From Glycomyces tenuis DSM 44171 (GTDB lineage Bacteria; Actinomycetota; Actinomycetes; Mycobacteriales; Micromonosporaceae): 64,000 bases of DNA. Every line of letters begins with the position of its first letter. Within the stretch, counting starts at the first letter, position 1. Under the pieces are notes generated by a model. That model was given only the letters and a program-made list of their open reading frames with translations, did no database searches and had not been told where the DNA came from. Positions 35,779 to 45,678 of this stretch are shown one piece after another. The DNA is taken from the NCBI RefSeq assembly GCF_000427885.1, contig NZ_ATYW01000001.1, positions 302,699 through 366,698 of the forward strand, given 5' to 3'. The position numbers and the translations under genes are program-made.

Positions 35779-36113
35779 TGGCGAACTCCAGTCGTCTCAA
35801 TACCAACAGTTGGCTCGGGTACGGCTCGAGGGGTCGTGCGGTGAAGCTCGTGAGCCGTGTCTGAGCTTCCCCGCGGAGGGGGCACCGGGTCGTAGCCCCC
35901 CGGATGGAAGGGGTGGCACCGTCCCAGTCGCCGCAGGCTCAACCATATGCCACGGAGCGGGCCGTGAATGGACAGCGCCTCGAGGGTATATGCGCTGCAA
36001 CTGGGGTAGAAGCGGCACCGGTTGGGTATGGCCGGGCTTATCCAACGACGGTACGCGACGATCGGCAGGCTCACCACCCGGGTCGCGGCGGCCGAGAGGG
36101 GGCCGTTCATCAC
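35775..36113 (-). CDS. yidD: Membrane protein insertion efficiency factor YidD
   Basis: A 112-residue YidD. The core is [58 protein letters not shown], with the conserved cysteines and amphipathic helix. It helps YidC-dependent insertion at the inner face of the membrane. About 30 extra variable residues follow. GTG 36113 and ATG 36110 are adjacent starts overlapping the rnpA stop; the end overlaps yidC. Confidence 0.93.
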   Translation of the reverse strand: MMNGPLSAAATRVVSLPIVAYRRWISPAIPNRCRFYPSCSAYTLEALSIHGPLRGIWLSLRRLGRCHPFHPGGYDPVPPPRGSSDTAHELHRTTPRAVPEPTVGIETTGVRQ

Positions 36114-36547
36114 AGACCCCCGCCCGAGTCGGTTTCGCGCCGGCCCTTGCGAGGACGTCCGCCGCGCGCCCTGGCGACGGCCTCCGCCAGGTCGCGGCTC
36201 AGTTCACCGAAGTCGCGCTCGGCCGCCTTGGGGGTGGCGCGCACGATCACGTCGGTCCCGGCGGGCCAGCTCGGCATCTGCTCGGCGACCGCGTGGCGCA
36301 GCCGACGCTTCACCTTGTTGCGGACGACGGCGTTGCCGACGGCCTTGGAGACGACAAAACCCGCCCGTGCCGGATCATGTCTCTCGGCATCGGACGGTGT
36401 CGTGCGCGGCGGGGACTGCGTCGCCTCCCGGCGCGGAGGGCCGCTCGCCCAGTGGACGACGACGCCGCCTCGGGCGGCCCTGCGGCCTCGCTTCAGCGCC
36501 GAGCTGAAGTCCCGACTGCGGCGAATGCGTGCGTCGACTGGAAGCAC
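36110..36547 (-). CDS. rnpA: Ribonuclease P protein component
   Basis: A 145-residue RNase P protein with the RNR-type motif [17 protein letters not shown] and an N-terminal [21 protein letters not shown] use GTG 36547 rather than 36565: it gives the usual MLP start, and GGAGAGG lies 9 nt upstream. An insertion of about 25 residues ([20 protein letters not shown]...) separates two core strands, making it longer than the common 115-125 residues. It processes tRNA 5' ends together with the rnpB RNA. Confidence 0.9.
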   Translation of the reverse strand: MLPVDARIRRSRDFSSALKRGRRAARGGVVVHWASGPPRREATQSPPRTTPSDAERHDPARAGFVVSKAVGNAVVRNKVKRRLRHAVAEQMPSWPAGTDVIVRATPKAAERDFGELSRDLAEAVARARGGRPRKGRRETDSGGGL

Positions 36548-36644
36548 CTGGTTCACCCTCTCCACGGCCGGCGTCGCGGCCGCGAATGTGACCGGCGGCG
36601 AAGCTTGCGAGCGGTGGACTGGCCAGGCGGCAAGCCTCGGCCGC

Positions 36645-36782
36645 TCAGACGGTCAGGTTCTTGCGGCCCTTGCGGCGACGAGCGTTGATGATGGCGCGCC
36701 CGGCACGGGTGCGCATCCGCAGCCGGAAGCCGTGGGTGCGCTTGCGACGGCGGTTGTTCGGCTGATAGGTGCGCTTGCTCAC
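36645..36782 (-). CDS. rpmH: 50S ribosomal protein L34
   Basis: A 45-residue protein: [20 protein letters not shown], then [20 protein letters not shown] and NLTV. It is a near-canonical L34, starting with GTG at 36782 preceded by GGGAG. First gene of the minus-strand rpmH-rnpA-yidD-yidC cluster, transcribed away from dnaA. Confidence 0.96.
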   Translation of the reverse strand: MSKRTYQPNNRRRKRTHGFRLRMRTRAGRAIINARRRKGRKNLTV

Positions 36783-37373
36783 GTCGGATTTCTCCCATTA
36801 CGAATCAATTGACCGCCCCGGCCCTGCCCGGGACGCAGGAGTCAGCCTAGCAGGGCTTTCACGTCTCGTTTCGGCCGCGGACGGCGGGTGTGGCATGCCC
36901 CTCTGGGTCAGCGGGCAACTCGCTCATGTTACTCGGTCCGCCGGAGCTCCCGCCACCGGTGGCGGGGTCGCGGACGAGCTGGATCGGGGCGGTCCGGGCG
37001 GCCCCTTCGCCCCTCGGCCGGCCTGTGGATAACTTCGCCCGAATGGAGGACTCGTTCGGCGCCGCCGCAACGCGATCGCCGTCATATGAGCACAAAATCG
37101 CAGGTCATGAGCGCAGTTTGAGAAAGATCCCCATGACATGCGGATGTGCACAGGGCAGGTGAGCGCCTGTGGATAACCTGTGGAAAACTGCTTAGACGCA
37201 CTGCGGGACGACTGCGTGGATCGGTGCCGACGAAGGCGCTCGAGCCCCTGAGAAGCGGGTCGCCCGGGTATCGGATTCTAGCGCAGGCCGCGCCGGCGCT
37301 CGCGGGGGACGTGCGCGGGGCTCGAGCAGCCGCGTCGGTGCGGGGGGGAGACGTTGTTGGCTACTGGTGAGGG
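36783..37373. promoter_or_regulatory. rpmH-dnaA intergenic region with DnaA boxes
   Basis: A 591-bp divergent region. DnaA-box-like TGTGGATAA occurs at 37024-37032 and 37168-37176, and TGTGGAAAA at 37179-37187, all in the same orientation, suggesting DnaA autoregulation. The region is AT-richer than the genes at 37060-37200. No coding sequence seen. Confidence 0.7.
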
Positions 37374-39170
37374 ATGGCGAAGGTGACCGACCAAGATCTG
37401 GCCGCAGTCTGGTCGGCGGTGACGGCCGAACTGACCGAGACCTCGGTGCTGACCCGTCAGCAGCAGGCGTGGATGCGTCTGACGCAGCCGGTGGTGGCCG
37501 TGGGCGGGACGTTCATCATCGCGGCCCCGAACAAGTTCGCGCGCGCGGCCTTCGAGGCGAAGCTGCGCGAGCCGATCAGCGAATCGCTGTCGCGGCGCCT
37601 CGGGCAGGCGACGCAGATCGCGGTCACCATGCAGGACAACTCGGTCGACGCCCCCGCCGAACCGGCGCCCGCCCGTCCCCCCGAGGACGGCGACACGCTG
37701 ATCTTCGAGATGCCGCGGACCGAGTCCGCGCCGAAGCCGAACGGCGTGCCGCACCAGACCTCACCGGCGAACCCGCCGAGCCTGTTCGACACGGAGGCCT
37801 TCCGCGCCGCCGAGCGGCCGGGCGCCGCCCAGCGGTCCGAGCCCGAAGGGGCCGCCGAGACCCGCGAGGAGCGCGCGCCCGAACGGGAGCGGCCCGCGCG
37901 GCGGCCGGACCCCGAGCCGGCGCCCGCCGAAGCGGCGCCCCACGACGCGGCTTCCTACGACCGCGCGGAGCAGATGGAGGCCGAGCGGTCCCGGCCGCAG
38001 GCCAGGCCCGCCGATTCGCACAATCATTTCCCGCCGGTCGCGCCGCCCCCGTCGTCCGATCCGGATCCCGAGCGGCGCGGCGGCGTCTCGAGCAAGACGG
38101 CGAAGACCACCTCGGCCCCGACCGCCGTCGACGGCGTCGGACGCCTCAACCCCCGCTACAACTTCGACACCTTCGTCATCGGCTCGTCCAACCGCTTCGC
38201 CCACGCCGCGGCCTTCGCCGTCGCCGAAGCGCCCGCCAAGGCCTACAACCCGCTGTTCATCTACGGCGGCTCCGGCCTGGGCAAGACCCACCTGCTCCAC
38301 GCGGTCGGGCACTACGCCCACGACCTCGGCACGGCCGCCTCGGTCCGCTACGTGACCACCGAGGAGTTCACCAACGACTTCATCAACTCGCTCTCGGACC
38401 GCCGCCAGCAGGCCTTCCAGCGCCGCTACCGGGACGTCGACATCCTCCTGATCGACGACATCCAGTTCCTGATGGACCGGGAGCGCACCCAGGAGGAGTT
38501 CTTCCACACCTTCAACGCGCTGCACAACGCCAACAAGCAGCTGGTGATCTCCTCGGACCGCTCGCCGAAGCAGCTCCAGACCCTCGAGGACCGGCTGCGG
38601 ACCCGCTTCGAGTGGGGCCTGCTGGCCGACATCCAGCCGCCGGACCTGGAGACGAGGATCGCGATCCTGCGCAAGAAGGCCGTCCAGGACGACCTGAACG
38701 TGCCGACCGACGCGGTCGAGTTCATCGCCTCGCAGATACACCACTCCATCCGCGAGCTCGAGGGCGCGCTCATCCGCGTCACCGCCTACGCGAGCCTGAA
38801 CCGCAAGCCGGTGGACCTCGGCCTGGCCGAGGAAGTGCTGCACGACTTCATCCCCGAAGGCGGCCAGACCCCCGAGGTCACCGTCGAGCAGATCATGCAG
38901 GCCACCGCCGAGTACTTCGGCGTCCAGGCCGCCGACCTCAAGGGCAACTCGCGCTCGCGCGTGCTGGTCAACGCCCGCCAGGTCGCCATGTACCTGTGCC
39001 GGGAGCTCACCGACATGTCGCTGCCGCGCATCGGGCAGGCCTTCGGCGGCAGGGACCACACGACGGTCATGCACGCGAACAAGAAGATCCGCAAGCAGAT
39101 GGCCGAGCGGCGGGCGCTGTACAACCAGATCGCCGAATTGACCAATCGTCTGAAACACACCGACGAATGA
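37374..39170 (+). CDS. dnaA: Chromosomal replication initiator DnaA
   Basis: A 598-residue DnaA. Domain I is at the N-terminus (DLAAVWSAVTAEL... VAVGGTFIIAAPNKFARAAFE). A long Pro/Glu/Arg-rich domain II runs to about residue 255. The AAA+ domain III has NPLFIYGGSGLGKTHLL (Walker A near 298-306) and ILLIDDIQFL (Walker B). Domain IV ends with the DnaA-box-binding GGRDHTTVMHANKKI near 560. It melts oriC, which lies immediately downstream. The acidic linker is longer than in Escherichia coli, as in other actinobacteria. Confidence 0.97.
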   Translation: MAKVTDQDLAAVWSAVTAELTETSVLTRQQQAWMRLTQPVVAVGGTFIIAAPNKFARAAFEAKLREPISESLSRRLGQATQIAVTMQDNSVDAPAEPAPARPPEDGDTLIFEMPRTESAPKPNGVPHQTSPANPPSLFDTEAFRAAERPGAAQRSEPEGAAETREERAPERERPARRPDPEPAPAEAAPHDAASYDRAEQMEAERSRPQARPADSHNHFPPVAPPPSSDPDPERRGGVSSKTAKTTSAPTAVDGVGRLNPRYNFDTFVIGSSNRFAHAAAFAVAEAPAKAYNPLFIYGGSGLGKTHLLHAVGHYAHDLGTAASVRYVTTEEFTNDFINSLSDRRQQAFQRRYRDVDILLIDDIQFLMDRERTQEEFFHTFNALHNANKQLVISSDRSPKQLQTLEDRLRTRFEWGLLADIQPPDLETRIAILRKKAVQDDLNVPTDAVEFIASQIHHSIRELEGALIRVTAYASLNRKPVDLGLAEEVLHDFIPEGGQTPEVTVEQIMQATAEYFGVQAADLKGNSRSRVLVNARQVAMYLCRELTDMSLPRIGQAFGGRDHTTVMHANKKIRKQMAERRALYNQIAELTNRLKHTDE

Positions 39171-39459
39171 AGGCCCTGTGGACAACCTTGTGGAAAAGCT
39201 GTGGAAAACCTGTGGAAACAGCTGTGGACGAGATGTGGAAAACTTCCAGACTGTCGGAGGCTGTGGATAAACTGCCGATTCATCCACAGGTTGTCCACAG
39301 TTCGTCCACAGCCCCATACCGATGACTAGCAGCCGAAAGGCACGTTATCCACAGTTTCCACAGCACCGACTACTACGACGACAGTTATATCTATAGAGAG
39401 TTCATTAGTAATAGCGCTGTGAACAACCAGGCATCAGCCAGATGAGGAGCGAGCTCGCC
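39171..39459. other. Replication origin oriC
   Basis: It lies between dnaA and dnaN. Thirteen DnaA-box-like 9-mers are visible. Seven TGTGGAxAA-type boxes on the plus strand are at 39177, 39189, 39200, 39211, 39223, 39234 and 39262. Five in the opposite orientation are at 39280 (TCATCCACA), 39291 (TTGTCCACA, perfect), 39302, 39345 (TTATCCACA, perfect) and 39354. TGTGAACAA is at 39418. An AT-rich stretch at 39375-39415 (TTATATCTATAGAGAG and TTCATTAGTAATAG) is the likely unwinding element. Confidence 0.93.
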
Positions 39460-40608
39460 ATGAAGTTCCAAGTTGATCGAGACACCTTCGCCGATGCGGT
39501 CTCATGGACCGCCAAGAGCCTCCCGGCCCGGCCGTCCGTTCCGGTGCTCGCCGGCGCGCGCCTGTCCGTCGACGAGGGCACGTTGACCATCTCCGGTTTC
39601 GACTACGAGATCTCCACCCGCGTCACCGTCGACGTCACCGGTGAGTCCCCCGGGACGGCCCTGGTGTCGGGCAAGCTGCTGGCCGAGATCGTCAAGGCGC
39701 TTCCGGGCAAGCCGGTCGACTTCACCGTCGAGGGCCCGCACGCCGAACTCACCTGCGGCTCGGCGCGCTTCACCCTGCCGACCATGCCGCTGGAGGACTA
39801 CCCGAGCCTGCCGCAGATGCCCGAGGCCATCGGCACCATCGACGCCGACGAGTTCGCCAAGGCCGTCGCCCAGACCGCCATCGCCGCCGGCAAGGACGAG
39901 ACCCTGCCGACGATGACCGGCGTCCAGATCGAGATGACCGGCGGCGGCATCGGGCTGCTCGCCACCGACCGCTACCGCATGGCCATCCGAGACTCGGCGT
40001 GGGAGCCGAACGAGAGCGACGTCGACGTCACCGTCCTGGTCCCCGCCAAGGCCCTCGCCGACACCGCCCGGACCTTCGGCAGCTTCTCCGGACCGGTCAC
40101 CATCGCCGTCCCCTCGGGCGCGGACGGCGCCCCCGGCATGGTCGGTTTCATCGCGGGCGGGCGCCAGACCACCTCGCGCGTCCTCGACGGCCAGCTGCCG
40201 CCGCTGCGCAGCCTCCTGGCGACCTCGTACGCCACCGTGCTGCGCGTCAAGACCGCCGATCTCACCGAGGTCGCCCGCCGCGTCGCCCTCGTCGGCGACC
40301 GCAACTCGCCGATCCGCCTGTCCTTCGACGAGGACGGCCTCGTAGTCGAGGCCGGCGGCGCCGAGGACGCCAAAGCCTCCGAGGCGATGGACTGCACCTT
40401 CGAGGGCGAGGCCGGCAAGATCGCGTTCAACCCGACCTATCTGCTCGACGGGCTCGGCGTGGTCGACGCGCCCGTCACGGCCTTCAAGATGAACGAGCTG
40501 GGCAAGCCGGTCGTGATGACCGGGGAGGCCGCGCCCGAAGATGAGGAATCTGACACAAACCACGACGGTTACCTGTACATGCTGCAACCATTGCGTTGGG
40601 ACGCCTAA
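39460..40608 (+). CDS. dnaN: DNA polymerase III beta subunit (sliding clamp)
   Basis: A 382-residue beta clamp beginning MKFQVDRDTFADAVSWTAKS, with three repeated clamp folds. Internal landmarks are ATDRYRMAIRD and the C-terminal YLYMLQPLR. It encircles DNA as the processivity factor for polymerase III. I chose ATG 39460 over ATG 39442: GAGGAG precedes it at suitable spacing and it gives the family's usual N-terminus. Confidence 0.96.
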   Translation: MKFQVDRDTFADAVSWTAKSLPARPSVPVLAGARLSVDEGTLTISGFDYEISTRVTVDVTGESPGTALVSGKLLAEIVKALPGKPVDFTVEGPHAELTCGSARFTLPTMPLEDYPSLPQMPEAIGTIDADEFAKAVAQTAIAAGKDETLPTMTGVQIEMTGGGIGLLATDRYRMAIRDSAWEPNESDVDVTVLVPAKALADTARTFGSFSGPVTIAVPSGADGAPGMVGFIAGGRQTTSRVLDGQLPPLRSLLATSYATVLRVKTADLTEVARRVALVGDRNSPIRLSFDEDGLVVEAGGAEDAKASEAMDCTFEGEAGKIAFNPTYLLDGLGVVDAPVTAFKMNELGKPVVMTGEAAPEDEESDTNHDGYLYMLQPLRWDA

Positions 40609-40707
40609 AAGGCGCTCTGCCAACGTAGGGCCCGTGGTACGCCTTTCGGGGACGAATCGCGAGGCCGGGCGCGTACATCGCTTGAGTCACGTGGAAGGGG
40701 GCGCGGC

Positions 40708-41583
40708 ATGCAACTGGGCATGATCGGGCTCGGCAAGATGGGCGGCAACATGAAGTCGCGGCTGGAGGAGACCGGCCACGACGTCGTCGGGTACGACCGC
40801 GATCCGGACAAGGCCGACGTCGCCTCGCTCCCCGAGCTCGTCCAGGCGCTCGAAGCCCCCCGGGCGGTCTGGATCATGGTCCCCGCGGGCGAGGCCACCC
40901 GGTCCACCGTCGCCGAGCTCGCCGAGCTGCTCTCCGAGGGCGATCTCGTGGTCGACGGCGGCAACTCCCGGTTCTCCGACGACACCGAGCACGCGAAACT
41001 GCTCGGCGAGAAGGGCATCGGCTACGTCGACGTCGGCGTCTCCGGCGGCGTGTGGGGCTTCAGCGAGGGCTACGCGCTCATGGTCGGCGGCGCCAAGGCC
41101 GACGTCGACCGGCTGATGCCGATCTTCGACGAGCTCAAGCCCGAGGGCGACTACGGCTTCGTCCACGCGGGCGGGGTGGGCGCCGGGCACTACGCCAAGA
41201 TGGTGCACAACGGCATCGAGTACGCGATGATGGAGGCCTACGCCGAGGGCTACGAGCTCATGGAGGCCTCCGAGCACGTCGAGAACGTGCCCGAGGTCAT
41301 CAAGTCCTGGCGTTCGGGCACCGTCATCCGCTCCTGGCTGCTCGACCTGCTCGACCGCGCGCTCGACGAGGATCCGGAACTGGCCAAGATCCGCGGCTGG
41401 GTCGCCGACTCCGGCGAGGGCCGCTGGACGGTCGAGGAGGCCATCCGGCTGCGGGTGCCGCTGCCGGCCATCGCCGACTCCCTGTTCGCCCGCTACGCCT
41501 CCCGGCAGGACGACTCCCCCGCCATGAAGGCCGTCGCCGCGCTGCGGAACCAGTTCGGCGGACACGCCGTAAAACCGGAATAG
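40708..41583 (+). CDS. gnd: 6-phosphogluconate dehydrogenase, NAD-dependent type (decarboxylating)
   Basis: A 291-residue short-form 6PGDH (GntZ/YqeC-like). The Rossmann motif is MQLGMIGLGKMGGNM; VDGGNSRFSDD and DVGVSGGVWGFSEGYALMVGG follow, and GAGHYAKMVHNGIEYAMMEAYAEGYEL holds the catalytic lysine. It oxidises and decarboxylates 6-phosphogluconate to ribulose 5-phosphate. It has GAAGGGGG before the ATG. The insertion of gnd between dnaN and recF is common in actinobacteria. The last codons are duplicated just beyond the stop. Confidence 0.92.
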   Translation: MQLGMIGLGKMGGNMKSRLEETGHDVVGYDRDPDKADVASLPELVQALEAPRAVWIMVPAGEATRSTVAELAELLSEGDLVVDGGNSRFSDDTEHAKLLGEKGIGYVDVGVSGGVWGFSEGYALMVGGAKADVDRLMPIFDELKPEGDYGFVHAGGVGAGHYAKMVHNGIEYAMMEAYAEGYELMEASEHVENVPEVIKSWRSGTVIRSWLLDLLDRALDEDPELAKIRGWVADSGEGRWTVEEAIRLRVPLPAIADSLFARYASRQDDSPAMKAVAALRNQFGGHAVKPE

Positions 41584-41607
41584 TGGCGGACACGCCGTGA
41601 AACCGGA
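41557..41607 (+). repeat. Direct repeat spanning the gnd stop codon
   Basis: Two 23-bp copies, 41557-41579 and 41585-41607, start GGCGGACACGCCGT and end AAACCGGA. They differ at one base (A or G at position 15) and are separated by 5 bp. Copy 1 encodes the terminal GGHAVKP of Gnd; copy 2 lies after the stop. Confidence 0.85.
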
Positions 41608-41753
41608 GGAGCGGCGGGCACGGGGCCGCGAGGCGGCCGTCGGCGCGGTCCCGCCGCGTCGTCCCGGCAAACCGAACGGCGATCGCCGCCGCGACGGTGT
41701 CGCGGCGGGCATCCGGTCCGACACGCGTCGGTGGAAGGCGGCACAATAGAGGC

Positions 41754-42890
41754 GTGCGTGTACGACAGCTGCAACTGAGCGACTTCAGGTCCTACCCGCA
41801 CGCCCAGATCGCGCTCGACGAGGGGCCTTCGATACTCGTGGGCCCCAACGGGCACGGCAAGACGAACCTCGTCGAGTCGCTGGTCTACCTCTCGACGCTC
41901 CGATCCCACCGGGTCGCGAACGACGCTCCGCTCGTCCGCGCCGGCGCCGAGCAGGCCGTCATCCGCGCCGAGATCGTCCACGACTCGCGCCGCCTGCTCG
42001 CCGAGCTGGCGATCATCCCCGGCAGGTCCAACCGCGCCCGCCTCAACAAGCACCCGCTGACCCGCCCCCGCGAGCTCATCGGCGCGCTCAAGGCCGTCGC
42101 CTTCGCCCCCGAAGACCTCGCGCTCGTCCGCGGCGAGCCGTCCGTGCGGCGCCGCTACCTCGACGAACTCCTGTGCTCGCGCTATCCGCGCTTCGCCGGC
42201 GTCAAGGCCGACTACGAACGCGTCCTCAAGCAGCGCAACACCCTCCTGCGCACCGCCTACCTCGCGAAGAAGACCGGCGGCCGCGGCCCCGGCGGCGCCG
42301 AGATGGCCACCCTCGACGCCTGGGACGCGCACCTCGCCGAGCACGGCGCCGAGCTCCTCGCCGGGCGCCTCGCGCTCCTGGCCGACCTCGTCGAGCCCGT
42401 CGCCAAGGCCCACGCCCGCATCGCCGACGGGCGCTCGGAGGTGAGCCTCGCGTACACCTCCGAACTCGGCGACGACCTCGCCGCCGACCGGGACGTCCTC
42501 ACCGCGCGGCTCTCGGCCGCGTTGGCCGGCGCCCGCGCCAAGGAGATCGAGCGCGGATCCACGCTCGTGGGCCCCCACCGCGACGACGTCGACCTCGTCC
42601 TCGGCGAGCTCCCGGTCAAGGGCTACGCCTCCCACGGCGAGAGCTGGTCGGTGGCGCTCGCGCTGCGCCTGGGCGCGTTCGAGCTCCTGCGCTCCGACGG
42701 CACCGCGCCCATCCTGATCCTCGACGACGTGTTCGCCGAGCTCGACACCACGCGCCGCGAGCGCCTCGCGGAGTACGCCGAGGCCGCGCCGCAGACCCTC
42801 ATCACCTGCGCCGTCGCCGGGGACGTGCCCGACCGGCTCGTCGGCGCCCGCTTCGACGTCTGGGAAGGGGAGATCCGACGTGTCCTCTGA
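41754..42890 (+). CDS. recF: DNA replication and repair protein RecF
   Basis: A 378-residue SMC-like ATPase. The Walker A motif is ILVGPNGHGKTNLVESL near residue 30, the signature is GESWSVALALRLG, and Walker B is PILILDDVFAELD. It loads RecA at gaps with RecO and RecR. I use GTG 41754: CACAAT (41742-41747) ends exactly 6 nt before it with CCGACA 18 bp further upstream, a leaderless promoter. A longer frame to 41697 lacks support. It overlaps dciA by 11 bp. Confidence 0.94.
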   Translation: MRVRQLQLSDFRSYPHAQIALDEGPSILVGPNGHGKTNLVESLVYLSTLRSHRVANDAPLVRAGAEQAVIRAEIVHDSRRLLAELAIIPGRSNRARLNKHPLTRPRELIGALKAVAFAPEDLALVRGEPSVRRRYLDELLCSRYPRFAGVKADYERVLKQRNTLLRTAYLAKKTGGRGPGGAEMATLDAWDAHLAEHGAELLAGRLALLADLVEPVAKAHARIADGRSEVSLAYTSELGDDLAADRDVLTARLSAALAGARAKEIERGSTLVGPHRDDVDLVLGELPVKGYASHGESWSVALALRLGAFELLRSDGTAPILILDDVFAELDTTRRERLAEYAEAAPQTLITCAVAGDVPDRLVGARFDVWEGEIRRVL

Positions 42891-43332
42891 CGGCTACGAC
42901 TACCGCCCCCGCCCCAAGAGGAGAGGCAGGAGCGACGACCCGCGCTTCCGCCGCGAATGGTCGGGGCCCGGCCCCGACCGGCGCGACCCCGAGGCGATCG
43001 GGGCGCTCCTCGGGCAGGTCGTGCGCAAGAAGGGCTGGACCGGGAAGGTCTCCAACGCCTCGGTGTTCGGCCGCTGGACCGAGATCGTCGGTCCCGAGAT
43101 CGCCGGGCACTGCCGCCCCGAGCAGCTCGTCGACGGCGAACTGCTGGTCGTGGCCGAGTCCACGGCCTGGGCCACGCAGCTGCGGCTGTTCTCGAAGCAG
43201 ATCTACGCGAAGATCACAGCGGCGCTCGGGCCCGGCGTGGTCAAACGCCTGAAGATCGTCGGCCCCAAACAGCCGACACGTTCCTTCGGGCCTAGGCGGG
43301 TACGGTTTAATGGCTCCCGTGACACATTCTGA
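42880..43332 (+). CDS. dciA: DUF721 protein, predicted DnaB helicase loader DciA
   Basis: A 150-residue protein. The first 40 residues are basic and disordered; a DUF721/DciA domain follows (GALLGQVVRKKGWTGKVSNASVFGRWTEIVGPEIAGHCRPEQLVDGELLV). DciA is the ancestral loader of the replicative helicase, and the mycobacterial homologue Rv0004 occupies the same place. The GTG start lies inside the recF end, so translation is coupled. Confidence 0.88.
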   Translation: MSSDGYDYRPRPKRRGRSDDPRFRREWSGPGPDRRDPEAIGALLGQVVRKKGWTGKVSNASVFGRWTEIVGPEIAGHCRPEQLVDGELLVVAESTAWATQLRLFSKQIYAKITAALGPGVVKRLKIVGPKQPTRSFGPRRVRFNGSRDTF

Positions 43333-43671
43333 AGCGGTCCGACCCTAGGGGCCGTAGGGGGGTTCATGTCCGGGTCTCCCGATGCGACTGTGACGACATC
43401 ACGCCGCAGAGAGACGGTATTCGGAGCGAGGCCGCAGTAGACTTGACGGGTGACGCGGGCTCATTGCGACGGCCCGCGAGCTTCGGCGAGGGCGGTCGGG
43501 CGCACAGCTCCGGCCGTCTCGCCATGGCGAGGTCCGTGCGGCGCGCTCCGGCGCCCTCCGGAGCGGCCGACCAGTGGCCGCGGCCCGTGAGCTGCGGGCC
43601 GATCGCCGAAAGTGTCACACCCACGGACTAGCTTTCTCACTGACCGTGAACGACGACAGAAGGAGTTGCCG
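43333..43671 (+). promoter_or_regulatory. gyrB leader and promoter region
   Basis: TAGACT at 43438-43443 is a plausible -10 box, with no good -35. A GTG 6 nt later (43450) opens a 46-codon Arg/Pro-rich frame ending at 43590, which could be a leaderless leader peptide. If transcription starts here the gyrB leader is about 220 nt. AAGGAG precedes the gyrB GTG. Confidence 0.4.
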
Positions 43672-45630
43672 GTGGCGGCGAAGAAGCAGGACGAGTACAG
43701 CGCCAGTTCGCTGACGGTCCTCGAAGGCCTCGAGGCGGTCAGGAAACGCCCGGGCATGTACATCGGCTCGACCGGTGAGCGGGGCCTGCACCATCTCCTC
43801 CAGGAAGTGGTCGACAACTCCGTCGACGAAGCGCTGGCGGGCTTCTGTACCGACATCGAGGTGGCCATCCTCGCCGACGGCGGCATCCGCGTCACCGACA
43901 ACGGCCGCGGCTTCCCCGTCGACCTCCACCCGAAGCTGAAGAAGCCGGGTGTCGAGGTCGCGCTCACCGTCCTCCACGCGGGAGGCAAGTTCGACTCACA
44001 GACCTACGCGGTCTCCGGCGGTCTGCACGGCGTCGGCGTCTCGGTCGTCAACGCCCTGTCGACCCAGCTGTCGGTCGAGATCCGCCGCGACGGCCACGTG
44101 TGGCGCCAGCACTACAAGAACGCCCAGCCGGGCCCGCTGGAGAAGGGCGAGCGCTCGGACGAGACGGGCACCATCCTCAGCTTCTGGCCCGACGGCGACA
44201 TCTTCGAGACCCTCGAGTTCGACTACAAGACGGTCTACCGGCGCCTCCAGGAGATGGCCTTCCTCAACAAGGGCCTGTCCATCACCCTGCGCGACGAGCG
44301 TCCCGACCACCTCGACGAGGAAGGGCAGATCAGGGAGGTCACCTTCCGCTACGACGAGGGCATCGCCGACTTCGTGCGCCACCTCAACGCCTCCAAGAAC
44401 GCGATCCACCCGACCGTGGTCTCCTTCTCGGCCGACGAGGACGGGCAGGCCGTCGAGGTCGCGATGCAGTGGAACGAGTCGTACGGCGAGTCGGTCTACA
44501 CCTTCGCCAACGCCATCAACACGCACGAGGGCGGCACCCACGAGGAGGGCTTCCGCACCGCGCTGACCAACGCGGTCAACAAGTACGGGCTCGAGAAGAA
44601 GATCCTCAAGACCGAGAAGGACCGCCTCTCCGGCGACGACATCCGCGAGGGCCTGGCCGCGATCATCTCCGTCAAGCTGCGCGAGCCGCAGTTCGAGGGC
44701 CAGACCAAGACCAAGCTCGGCAACACCGAGATCCGCAGCTTCGTCCAGCGGATCTGCAACGAGTGGCTGCCCGACTGGCTCGACCGCCACCCCAAGGAAG
44801 CCCGCGTCATCGTCCAGAAGGCCGCCTCGGCCGCGCAGGCCCGCAAGGCCGCGGCCCAGGCCCGCAAGCTGGCCAGGCGCAAGAGCCTCCTCGAGACCTC
44901 CTCGATGCCCGGCAAGCTGGCCGACTGCCAGTCGACCAACCCCGAAGAGTGCGAGATGTTCGTCGTCGAGGGCGACTCCGCCGGCGGCTCGGCCAAGCAG
45001 GGCCGCAACCCGCGCACCCAGGCGATCATGCCCATCCGCGGCAAGATCCTCAACGTGGAGAAGGCCCGCCTCGACAAGATCCTCAAGAACAACGAGGTCC
45101 AGGGCATGATCACCGCCCTCGGCACCGGCATCCACGAGGAATTCGACATCGAGAAGCTCAGGTACCACAAGGTCATCCTGATGTCCGACGCCGACGTCGA
45201 CGGCCACCACATCAACACGCTGCTGCTGACGCTCCTGTTCCGCTTCATGCGCCCGCTCGTCGAGCTCGGCCACGTGTACATGAGCCAGCCGCCGCTGTAC
45301 AAGATCAAGTGGAACAAGAAGGGCGATCTGGTCTCCTACGCCTACTCCGACCCCGAGCGGGACCGGCTCATCGAGGAGGGCATCGCCCAGGGCAAGTCCG
45401 ACCCGCGCCGCTCGGACGGCGTCCAGCGCTACAAGGGCCTCGGTGAGATGAACTACACCGAGCTGTGGGAGACGACCATGGACCCGGCCCGGCGCAACCT
45501 GCTCCAAGTTCAACTCGACGACGCGGCAACCGCCGACGAGCTGTTCAGCGTCCTCATGGGTGAGGACGTGGAGAGCCGCCGCCGCTTCATCCAGGAGAAC
45601 GCCAAGGACGTCCGGTTCCTGGACATCTGA
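43672..45630 (+). CDS. gyrB: DNA gyrase subunit B
   Basis: A 652-residue GyrB. GHKL ATPase motifs are [20 protein letters not shown] and [15 protein letters not shown]. The Toprim domain has [13 protein letters not shown] and the metal site DADVDGHHI, and the C-terminus ends YKGLGEMN ... VRFLDI. It lacks the extra domain of proteobacterial GyrB. GTG 43672 is placed by AAGGAG 6 nt upstream; an upstream frame extends to 43612 without support. Followed by gyrA after 48 bp. Confidence 0.97.
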   Translation: MAAKKQDEYSASSLTVLEGLEAVRKRPGMYIGSTGERGLHHLLQEVVDNSVDEALAGFCTDIEVAILADGGIRVTDNGRGFPVDLHPKLKKPGVEVALTVLHAGGKFDSQTYAVSGGLHGVGVSVVNALSTQLSVEIRRDGHVWRQHYKNAQPGPLEKGERSDETGTILSFWPDGDIFETLEFDYKTVYRRLQEMAFLNKGLSITLRDERPDHLDEEGQIREVTFRYDEGIADFVRHLNASKNAIHPTVVSFSADEDGQAVEVAMQWNESYGESVYTFANAINTHEGGTHEEGFRTALTNAVNKYGLEKKILKTEKDRLSGDDIREGLAAIISVKLREPQFEGQTKTKLGNTEIRSFVQRICNEWLPDWLDRHPKEARVIVQKAASAAQARKAAAQARKLARRKSLLETSSMPGKLADCQSTNPEECEMFVVEGDSAGGSAKQGRNPRTQAIMPIRGKILNVEKARLDKILKNNEVQGMITALGTGIHEEFDIEKLRYHKVILMSDADVDGHHINTLLLTLLFRFMRPLVELGHVYMSQPPLYKIKWNKKGDLVSYAYSDPERDRLIEEGIAQGKSDPRRSDGVQRYKGLGEMNYTELWETTMDPARRNLLQVQLDDAATADELFSVLMGEDVESRRRFIQENAKDVRFLDI

Positions 45631-45678
45631 TGACGGCCCGTTCGTTCACGATCCGCTTTACAAGGCAAGGAAGCACTG

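Noticed and set aside
40608-40646. AAAGGCG/CGCCTTT after dnaN as a terminator
   Set aside because: Seven-bp stem with a 25-nt loop; too weak to call.
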